DNA of 30,194 nt from a virus: positions 1-30,194 of IMG/VR virus record IMGVR_UViG_3300029309_000227; one strand, given 5' to 3'. The notes under the pieces are model-generated. The model did no database searches, was not told the DNA's origin, and saw only the letters and a program-made list of their open reading frames with translations. The translations under genes and the position numbers were made by a program. Every line of letters starts with the position of its first letter. Position 1 is the first letter of the stretch. Positions 9,098-16,500 of the stretch are shown piece by piece.

Positions 9098-9508
9098 TTA
9101 TAATATTTTTATCATTTCTTGATTATATTTATCACCTAAGGTATAACCGAGCTCTTGATATATTTTTTGTAAACCTTGATGTTTAATAAGAGCATAGACA
9201 TAATTAGCTCCGCTATTTTTACAACTTGCCGTAAGAACATCAATTAGCATAAGCAAAGCTTTTTTTCTATTTGTTTTACCTTTATAATTTTTATTGGATA
9301 TAATCCAATCTACCCATGCCACGCTAGAGTTTGTCATATAAATAAATCCAGCGCAAACAGGAGTTTGATGGTCTAATACTAACATCCCCCCAACACCATT
9401 GTCTGGTAAAAAATCTTTTCTAGGAGGCTCCCATTCCCAGTCTTTCCACCAACCAACTAGTGTGTTTTCGTAGTCAGTGGCTTCTAACTGCCTAATATTA
9501 AATTCCAT
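9098..9508 (-). CDS. GNAT-like N-acetyltransferase, phage tail-region type
   Basis: A 136-residue protein that looks like a compact GNAT fold: an N-terminal strand (FNIRQLEATDY), a WWKDWEWEPP block, a central strand pair (VCAGFIYMTNSSVAWVDWIISN), a basic helix start (YKGKTNRKKALLMLIDVL) and the C-terminal QELGYTLGDKYNQEMIKI, resembling the usual GF-rich end of GNAT enzymes. The acetyl-CoA loop is not a clear Q/RxxGxG/A; GKTNRK may serve instead, so activity is uncertain. Genes of this kind recur, as I recall, among tail genes of uncultured marine phages. It lies between an appendage gene and the ejection genes and has its own TAnnTTTG box only 7 nt before the ATG, implying a leaderless or nearly leaderless message. 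The substrate is unknown; it could be virion protein or a host product. Confidence 0.65.
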   Translation of the reverse strand: MEFNIRQLEATDYENTLVGWWKDWEWEPPRKDFLPDNGVGGMLVLDHQTPVCAGFIYMTNSSVAWVDWIISNKNYKGKTNRKKALLMLIDVLTASCKNSGANYVYALIKHQGLQKIYQELGYTLGDKYNQEMIKIL

Positions 9509-9515
9509 TCTAGAG

Positions 9516-9524
9516 CAAAGATAC
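9516..9524 (-). promoter_or_regulatory. GTATCTTTG promoter-like box before the acetyltransferase gene
   Basis: The leftward strand reads GTATCTTTG in the 22-nt gap between two genes. It contains TATCTTTG, which fits the Bacteroidota -7 consensus TAnnTTTG. The final G is only 7 nt from the ATG at 9508, so transcription would begin at or next to the start codon. No clear -33 TTG element is seen about 20 nt upstream. The same nine bases occur before three other genes. Confidence 0.55.
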
Positions 9525-9530
9525 TAAAAA

Positions 9531-10880
9531 TTAAGGGAAGCTTTTCATAACTTGAGACTCGATAGCAAAAAGCTCAACTGATAAAGGCCCGTTATGCTGT
9601 AGAGTTGTTAAGCAATAATGACCTAGCAAACCATGTGATTCAGCTAAAGTGTTTTTAAATGCTAATATAAGAGGTGTATTAGTGGTGGGATTTGTAGCGC
9701 CATTTATGGTGCTATCAACTGTAATGCTAGATGTAGATATTGCGGTTATCACACCTGCAAGAGCGGGTGTATTGTCGTATTCATTAACGTAATAAAGGTA
9801 GTCGCCAATGCTAATTATAGAATCAATAGGAACGGAAAAGTTAAATATTCTCGGATTGTCTACATTAAAACCTGTGGTTCTGCCTATACCATTAACAGAT
9901 CTTAGTACAAAATCTTTTAGTTCAGTTGGGGCTTGCGCTGTATTTTTTATAGCCGCATAATACGCTCCTTCTTTTTGTTCAAACCAAGTGCTGTTAACTG
10001 CACCTTGATTGTTCATGTCAGTTAAAAAAGTGCTTGTCCAACTTCCGTTTGATTCTAGTGATATGTTTTTAAACAATTTATTTTCCAAAGGGCTTTCATT
10101 AAATACTGTTGTAATTGTAGCAGGAAATTGTTGGTTGTAAAAATTGTTTCTTGAATTGTTTGTGTTGTGTCTATACAGATTACCGCCAGAAAAAGTATAA
10201 AAGAAATTATTCATTCCTAACATATAATCAGGGTGGTAAGAATAAAAGGATGGCCATCCTTGCGCACCATCACTATAAGTTAGTGTGTATTGATCTGGTA
10301 TGGGGGCGAGTGGGTCGGGCACAGGATTGGTAGGCACTGGTGTGGGTAAAGCTGTAGTCTCAGCTGTAGCTGTTGGCGTTGGTGTAGGAGTTGCTGGCGT
10401 TGGTGTTGGCGGACTAGTAGCAGGAAATGTAAGATCAGGAGTTGCATCTGGTGTAAGCAATCCTTGTAAGCATATTTGCGCACTACCAAAAGTATTTGGT
10501 TGAGCCCCAAACAGAGATGATCTAGTTACAAATGTTAATATTGTGTACTCTCCTGAAACTAAAGAAGAGGGAGGGTTTGAGGGTTGCGTAAAAGCTGTAG
10601 GGTTGCTTTGAGTAGCTTTATTATTTACCCCATACGGATAAAATTTTACTATTTCGTTACCTAAGCTATCAAGTATTACACCAGCTCCTTCAACATATTC
10701 AGGGCCAGTAGTCCATTGAGTTCTTAATTGTGGAGTAGCTGCTGCATTAAAACTTAATGTGCCATTTATATTGATAGTAGCAGTATCGGCTACTTGATAA
10801 ATATTACCGTCATTACCCCTATAAGTGGTAAGACCTCCATCATTTACAAAAACTGGATTTCCGCAATTTCTAAAACTCAT
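9531..10880 (-). CDS. Tail/appendage protein with Pro/Thr-rich linker (449 aa)
   Basis: It appears to have three parts. Residues 1-150 are beta-rich (NPVFVNDGGLTTYRGNDG...). Residues 152-196 are a proline/threonine linker (PTPTPATPTPTPT). Residues about 197-449 contain the segment GWPSFYSYHPDYMLGMNNFF followed by an RNNFYN motif and a KEGAYYA motif. I remember this last domain as part of the long tail protein of marine and crAss-like phages, so its presence in a separate gene is notable. The likely role is a virion appendage involved in host recognition. The linker is a plausible site for sugar attachment, and a glycosyltransferase is encoded immediately upstream. It has a promoter-like box of its own (10898-10906). 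Only two cysteines (C6, C137) lie before the linker. Confidence 0.6.
   Translation of the reverse strand: MSFRNCGNPVFVNDGGLTTYRGNDGNIYQVADTATININGTLSFNAAATPQLRTQWTTGPEYVEGAGVILDSLGNEIVKFYPYGVNNKATQSNPTAFTQPSNPPSSLVSGEYTILTFVTRSSLFGAQPNTFGSAQICLQGLLTPDATPDLTFPATSPPTPTPATPTPTPTATAETTALPTPVPTNPVPDPLAPIPDQYTLTYSDGAQGWPSFYSYHPDYMLGMNNFFYTFSGGNLYRHNTNNSRNNFYNQQFPATITTVFNESPLENKLFKNISLESNGSWTSTFLTDMNNQGAVNSTWFEQKEGAYYAAIKNTAQAPTELKDFVLRSVNGIGRTTGFNVDNPRIFNFSVPIDSIISIGDYLYYVNEYDNTPALAGVITAISTSSITVDSTINGATNPTTNTPLILAFKNTLAESHGLLGHYCLTTLQHNGPLSVELFAIESQVMKSFP
10293..10427 (-). repeat. Degenerate short-period repeat encoding a Pro/Thr linker
   Basis: Within the appendage gene, this stretch codes for alternating proline and threonine (residues 152-196). 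At DNA level it is a run of degenerate 6-nt units of the type GGTGTT/GGCGTT on the plus strand, with locally higher GC than the surroundings. Such runs can gain or lose units by slippage, which would change linker length without breaking the frame when multiples of three are involved. No perfect long repeat is present. Confidence 0.5.
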
Positions 10881-10897
10881 CGTGTTGTATTATTATG

Positions 10898-10906
10898 CAA
10901 ATTTAC
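10898..10906 (-). promoter_or_regulatory. TAnnTTTG promoter-like box before the Pro/Thr-linker gene
   Basis: The leftward strand reads GTAAATTTG, a variant of the GTATCTTTG box that keeps the TAnnTTTG pattern. It lies in the 50-nt gap after the glycosyltransferase stop, 17 nt ahead of the ATG at 10880. The gap is otherwise A/T-rich with no terminator-like hairpin. Confidence 0.45.
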
Positions 10907-10930
10907 AATTTTATTAAGTATGTTATAAAT

Positions 10931-12157
10931 TTACACTTGCAAATACCTTATTATTGGTTCATCCCACCCTTTGGATTCACTGTGAGGATAGACAACATAT
11001 TTATAAGCAGGCATTCCAATGTACTCTCTTACAACTTGAATCAAATGTTTTTTATACCACTTATCCACTTCGTCTTTGTGTACATCTTCTCTATAAATTT
11101 CTTTTCCTTGAGCGTCTTGAAATATTATAGCTACAAAGCTATAGTCATCGTAATTTAACTCAGCTCTATTAAATTCAATTATGTATCTGACTTTTGTCAA
11201 ATATGGAAAGTTATAAGTTCCAGGCAGCTTGTTATCTATGGTAGGTTGTTGTACGGCTCTGTCTTTAAATCTAATACCAATATGACGCTGAAAGTCTTCT
11301 AAAGTAGCCTCTTCTCCAAAACCATACTCTTGTAAATTTTTTTTCACACACTCAGAGCATTGAGCTCCATCAACTCCTAAAAGCATTTTCATTCGATTTA
11401 GAGAGCCTGTGTTTTGTTCAGTCCATTGTTTGTGGTCATCCCAATGTTTTGTTCTACCCTCTCGAGTGTATTCATGCCATGCAATAACTTCATGTGGATG
11501 AAATAAACTATACCCCCATGTAAATGCTCGAGCCGCTATACTTATTTCTTCTCCGTGAAAATAAAGCAAAGGGTCATGCGGAACTTCCTTACAAAACTTT
11601 CCTAGTGTAAAAGCAAAATGAGCAGAGTAAAATCTAGCTGGAAGAGGTTTGTCTGTTAGTTTACTCATGTGATATGGAAGAAAAAACACCACGCCTTCGG
11701 GTGAAAATTTATGAAACGACATACCCCAAGGCATAGTTTGTCTGTCATCTGGGTCATTGTTGGGGTTGTAAGAAGGAAGGTAAGTTGTTATTAATGGTTT
11801 TTGATGACCTATTTTTTTTATAAAATCCATCATCGCAATCAACTTTACATCCCAACCTCTAACAAATCTATGGTGCGAATCAAGTTGTAGGGTGTATTTT
11901 TCCCCATCGTAATGTTGCTGAATTTGATTTCTTGCCCAACAAACACCTAAAGATTCTTTGTGTGGTATATCTATAATAATAAACTTAGAATCTTTTTTGT
12001 ATTTAGTTAATCTATCCCACTTATCTTTTTTAGAATATTGATGAGCTATACATATCTTTAAATTATTAGGGTATTTAGCCTTACTAATTAAGTCATCCAA
12101 AGTTGGTATTAGTTCAGGGTCACGATAGCTTGCTATCTGAACAAAAATAGAATCCAT
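10931..12157 (-). CDS. Gnt1/GT60-like (GlcNAc-type) glycosyltransferase with extra C-terminal domain
   Basis: The N-terminal 250 residues match what I know of the Pfam 'Glycosyltransferase (GlcNAc)' family, whose type member is the Dictyostelium Skp1 GlcNAc-transferase Gnt1 (GT60). Visible motifs are IFVQIASYRDPEL (4-16), SLGVCWARNQIQ (69-80), the metal/nucleotide-sugar motif QLDSHHRF (91-98, D93 and H95 in a DxH), KPLITTYLPSY (120-130), FHGEEISIAAR (200-210) and WHEYTREGRTKHW (227-239). The enzyme would transfer a sugar from a nucleotide donor, and in this family acceptors include proteins. A CSEC motif follows the core. The last roughly 85 residues (YIIEFNRAELNYDDYSFVAI onward) look like a separate beta-rich domain. 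It lies between two appendage genes, one with a Pro/Thr linker, so a virion protein is a plausible acceptor; host-surface sugars are the alternative. It has its own promoter-like box. Confidence 0.85.
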   Translation of the reverse strand: MDSIFVQIASYRDPELIPTLDDLISKAKYPNNLKICIAHQYSKKDKWDRLTKYKKDSKFIIIDIPHKESLGVCWARNQIQQHYDGEKYTLQLDSHHRFVRGWDVKLIAMMDFIKKIGHQKPLITTYLPSYNPNNDPDDRQTMPWGMSFHKFSPEGVVFFLPYHMSKLTDKPLPARFYSAHFAFTLGKFCKEVPHDPLLYFHGEEISIAARAFTWGYSLFHPHEVIAWHEYTREGRTKHWDDHKQWTEQNTGSLNRMKMLLGVDGAQCSECVKKNLQEYGFGEEATLEDFQRHIGIRFKDRAVQQPTIDNKLPGTYNFPYLTKVRYIIEFNRAELNYDDYSFVAIIFQDAQGKEIYREDVHKDEVDKWYKKHLIQVVREYIGMPAYKYVVYPHSESKGWDEPIIRYLQV

Positions 12158-12177
12158 TTAATTTAATTTAATTAAAT

Positions 12178-12186
12178 CAAAGATAC
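12178..12186 (-). promoter_or_regulatory. GTATCTTTG promoter-like box before the glycosyltransferase
   Basis: An exact copy of GTATCTTTG on the leftward strand in the 36-nt gap between an appendage gene and the glycosyltransferase gene, 20 nt before the ATG at 12157. The leader between box and ATG is made of TTTAA units and contains the palindrome TTTAATTAAA, which may be an operator or merely A/T-rich leader. Confidence 0.55.
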
Positions 12187-12193
12187 TATTTAT

Positions 12194-13543
12194 TTAGGTA
12201 CCATAATACCCATAGTTAGTATTAAATGGGTCAACAGCTGGGCCGTAAAGCGATGAGCTACTACAACTGTTACAATCATCATCATCACCTATCCTTGTAA
12301 TACTATAAGCTTGGTTGTATAGCTGAGGGGTTTCAGTTGTTCCCGCTACCACATAACAGGCATTGTCTACAAAATTTCTCCATAAACCAGTTGCTCCATT
12401 AGGGTAGTAACTTACTGGCTGCGGCGAAACCGCTAATGCGCTTGTGTATTGAGAATTGTTGGAGTTATAATACCTAACATCACATCTAACAAATAAAATA
12501 TATGGCTCAGGGCATCCAATAGCATAACCTCTAAAACTAGGGCTGCTTTCAAGCACACCAAAAACATCTATAGCTTGAATACCTGTAAGCTCGCTTTTGC
12601 CAGCAAGTTGAGAGTCATCTATTAATTGTTCAGTTATATAAATGTCTGTGCCATTTGGGCTTACTCTTGTACCAAGGTTATTCAAAGGCTGTGTTGTTCT
12701 AAAATAATAAGTGTTAGTTTGATCAGAGCATTTTCTAAGTTGATATATGTACTCCACAGGCGGAACAACCACAGAGGGACATCCTGTTTCGTTTGTTGGC
12801 ACTACTGTAAGATTTTGTCCAGCTGTAGAGTTTAGAATTAAACTAGAGGACACGGTAGTTTTTATAGGGTTGTTCTCATTTGCAGCAGGGTCAAAAAATC
12901 CAGTATCACTTACACCAGGGTAATCTATAGGGTCTGAAATGCCAAATCTTTGATTATCTGTTGGTTTGTTAGCGTCGGTTGCTTCTATATAGCCGCCAGT
13001 TGTAAAAAACTGATTGTTAGAGCAAGGTGATATAAAATAGAATTTAGTAGGAGGTGTTGTAACAATGTCTTCTAATTCACCAGACAATGTATTAACCACA
13101 GTGTCTCCGCCCACGGGTATATTGCCACTTGGGTTACTAGCAACAAAAGGATTAGAGGTTTTAAATCTTTTAGCTGAATTTATTACAGAAACGCCTATCC
13201 TAAAAAAATACGGCGTGCCCGCAGCCCCAGTTTTAGTAGCTGGTTCAGGAACTCCAGGATCAAATCCTTGTCCAACTAATACATAATCTACATCTCTTGT
13301 ACCTCCTGTTATGTTGTTACTTATATTTTGTGTGACAGTATAAGTAGTCGGTGGAGTCGGTGGAGCGGAACAATTAGCACAAGTCTCTTGAACTTGAAGC
13401 AAACCATTTAGTTGTTGCCTAGATATTGTGTTATTTGAATAATATCCATCGGCAGCCAATGTTTGAAGGGAAACATCTGTATACACAGCAGTAGCATTTT
13501 CTAGTGTTGCCGCGTCTAAATAAAATAGTTGTCTTGTTGCCAT
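12194..13543 (-). CDS. Cys-motif tail/appendage protein (449 aa)
   Basis: A beta-rich, Ser/Thr/Asn-rich virion-type protein. It starts with a module (ATAVYTDVSLQTLAADGYYS) that I recall as a recurring small domain in appendage proteins of marine Bacteroidota phages. This is followed by a CANC pair (C55, C58) and a Pro/Thr linker (SAPPTPPTTY). The middle contains several Pro-rich turns and paired cysteines. The end has DDDDCNSCSSSS (C424, C427) and an aromatic/Gly tail. CxxC pairs suggest metal or disulfide cross-links stabilising an extracellular fibre. It starts 10 nt after the stop of the large tail gene and reads as a continuation of that operon. Host attachment is likely but not proven. 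Confidence 0.55.
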   Translation of the reverse strand: MATRQLFYLDAATLENATAVYTDVSLQTLAADGYYSNNTISRQQLNGLLQVQETCANCSAPPTPPTTYTVTQNISNNITGGTRDVDYVLVGQGFDPGVPEPATKTGAAGTPYFFRIGVSVINSAKRFKTSNPFVASNPSGNIPVGGDTVVNTLSGELEDIVTTPPTKFYFISPCSNNQFFTTGGYIEATDANKPTDNQRFGISDPIDYPGVSDTGFFDPAANENNPIKTTVSSSLILNSTAGQNLTVVPTNETGCPSVVVPPVEYIYQLRKCSDQTNTYYFRTTQPLNNLGTRVSPNGTDIYITEQLIDDSQLAGKSELTGIQAIDVFGVLESSPSFRGYAIGCPEPYILFVRCDVRYYNSNNSQYTSALAVSPQPVSYYPNGATGLWRNFVDNACYVVAGTTETPQLYNQAYSITRIGDDDDCNSCSSSSLYGPAVDPFNTNYGYYGT

Positions 13544-13553
13544 ATGTTATATT

Positions 13554-16500
13554 TTAAGTTGCACATTTTAAGGTTGCTCTCCATTTAGTTCCAGCTAGAG
13601 GCCCATAAACTTTTAATGTTGCTGTTGTGGTTGCTGTGCTTTTGGTAAAACTTACTGTTCCTTTTCCGCCAACAAAAAAAGTTCCATCTCCCGTTGAAGG
13701 TAAAGGCGCGTCAGCAGCACCGGTAGAAGCACCTATGTAAGTGTGCCCAGTATATACACCGTTATTGGGTTCAGTTAAATTATCACTTACTAAAGTTTGA
13801 TTTAATTGGGGGATTTTAGTTCCGTCGCCTCTATATTGAGTGTCAATAACTATAGAGCCATCAAACTCAACTATAAACCTATCGGGTATATCGATGGCCT
13901 CAAACTGAAGAGTTACCGTTCCTGTGCCTGCGCCTAGAGTTATAGTCTGTGTATCAGGATAGCTTTGTCCTCCAGAGTAAGATGCCACTGCCCCACAAGG
14001 AACCACAGGGGAAGGAGCGCTACAATTACAACAAGCGTTTACCGATGAAGTTGTATCTTGACACAAACTCATTGAAGTTGTATTTCTATAATCCCAAATT
14101 AAATATAAATGCTTATCAGTAGAAGTTCCACTAGGCATGGTAAATGTAGCGTAGTTTCTGTCATTATCGGTAACAATAGGTGTTGCGTTGTTGGCAGCAG
14201 CTAACAAAGCATTTATATCTGTTGAGGTGTTTGAATAGACTGTGCTGCTTCTTAAATACATCAATCGATTTGATACTGTATCAAAATCATAATTATCATT
14301 ATTTATTTTGTTACTTATAATCGAAACAAGAGCTCCTTCATCAGGTATAGCGTTTGATCCTAGCGCACCATTAACTGTTAGGTATTGTGATACAATAGGA
14401 TTAGTTGTGCTTGATTGGAAGACAACTTGATTTGATTGCAATGGTGAGCTGGATACATTATCTGTCCACCTGTATTGATTGTGAATTAGTTTAGTTGCAT
14501 CAGAGTTGCTTGTAATTGCAATATTGTATAATGTAATATCAGTTTGAGCAGGACAGCTTACAGTGATTTCAATGTTATCTGAAACTTGGCTAACAGTGGA
14601 AACCTCTATGGTTATTTCTTTTATGTCTGCTATGCTTTTAGGAACAGTAAACGAGCCGCTGATATAAACAATGCCACTAGTGTAAACCACGCCATTGTAA
14701 AAAGCATTTATTACATATCCTGGGCCAGAGCCAGCTGTGCTAGTTGCTTCTGTTACAATCTCTACATCAGCAGTTTCTGTTATTACATTTACAAGACCCG
14801 CTCCGCTTGGAGTGTTTTCTTCAGAAATAATATTATCGCTTTCAGACTCGGGAATAATATAACTTACAGTAACTGTTCCAGTTTCTAATCCTTCATCTAC
14901 ACAAAACACGGTTGCAACCCCAGGATTTACAGCTATGAACTGAGTGGTGTCACAAGGAATACATTCGTTAAATTCAAAAGTATTTTCAGAGTTTGTGGCT
15001 AAAACAAATTCATCTGTATAAGGGTCATAACCTCCTAACTTTTGAGTGGATATAGAGTTAATAAACATATCTCTAAACCACGACCTCATTCCAGCTTTTG
15101 AGATAATTGATAATCTGTCGTTTCCAACATCAGCGCCTGTAATTTTTACAACTGACCCTCTTTTAGAATCTGTAAAAAAAGTGTCTACTCCCCAAGAGGC
15201 AAAGCTTTCAGGGTTATTACTTATACCATATTCCTCAGGTCTAGCTATTTGTTTTCCTAATACAGTAGGCACTGAGGTTAAAGCTCCACCTCCACCCGCA
15301 TCTGTTAAAATATCTTTACCTACTAAGACGTATGATATTCTGTCTTCTTGTAATGTTAGTATGTCATTTCTTCTAGCGTGTAATTTTCTAACTGGGCCAA
15401 ATGAATCTTCCAAAGTTTTAAAATTAGCTAAACCAAGATTAAACTCATTTAGTTTGTTTACATTGGACTCATCATTAAATACACCACTATAAGTTAAATC
15501 AGCAAACCTATGAGCTTGCTTGTATATTTGTGAAGAAGTAGTAAATGTTCTATTACCAAAGTTTAATGTTTTACCATTAACAGAATCTCTTATTTTAAAG
15601 CTCTCAACACCATTTCCAAATGTAATACAGTTGTAAAAACCTGTGTCAATTATTGCGTCTTGTGCTGTATTTAATCCTGCATTTTGAAAGTCAATAATTT
15701 GGTCTTGGCTTGAGCCTGAATGTTGGCCTAGCGCATCGATGCTAAATGATAAATCATTTTCATACCAAACATCTGGCAAAGCATCTAGTGGTTGCGTTTC
15801 AAAAACTATTGTATTGTCTGCTCTTATAACCTCAATGTTAACTTCTAAAGAGCTTCTGCCTCTACCAGCACACCTTCTATCACCAGATATTCCTAAAAAA
15901 GTTTCTCCTGTAGCGTTACCGCCAGTGTCGCTTTTAAAAAATTCAAAATAATAATTTAAATGTTGCTGACTTAAATCAGAAGAGACAGGTTTAGCGGTGC
16001 TTATAGAAGTAGCAGAAGAGCCGCTTTGACTGTACACTATAGTGCCATTATAAGTAGTAGTTGACCCTGATCTGCCTTGAGTAAATGTAGATTTATCTTG
16101 AATTAGCGCTGATATGTTTTCCCCGTCAAAAAATTCTTTAAAATTTGTATAGTCTACAGCAACAAATACTTCCTCCTCAAATTCCCATCTTAAATTTTGG
16201 CATGCCGCAGATGCTCCACCCCCTGACCTATTCATATTGATTGTTATCTTTACTCTACTACCTGTAGGTATAGTGTAATCAATAAAACTAGTTGCCCCTG
16301 AACCTGCTGAGTTGGGAACACTAACTGAATAAAATATTTTAGGAAAATGATTTGTTTTATTCACGGAATTACTTTCTGTTCCTTTAAATACAAAGTTTCC
16401 TCCTGCATCAGTGTTGTTTACTACAGAAAAATTGTTAGGATTAATTTTCATGTAAGTCCCAGAGGGAGCATCTAAATCGGAGCTAGGGTTTAAAGGATCA

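Noticed and set aside
10300-10503. Gly/Val-repeat rightward open frame
   Set aside because: It is the mirror of the Pro/Thr-linker DNA; the repeat arises from the linker codons on the other strand.
12155-12180. TTTAA tandem units as an operator or origin repeat
   Set aside because: Short, A/T-only and within a leader; cannot be separated from base-composition bias.
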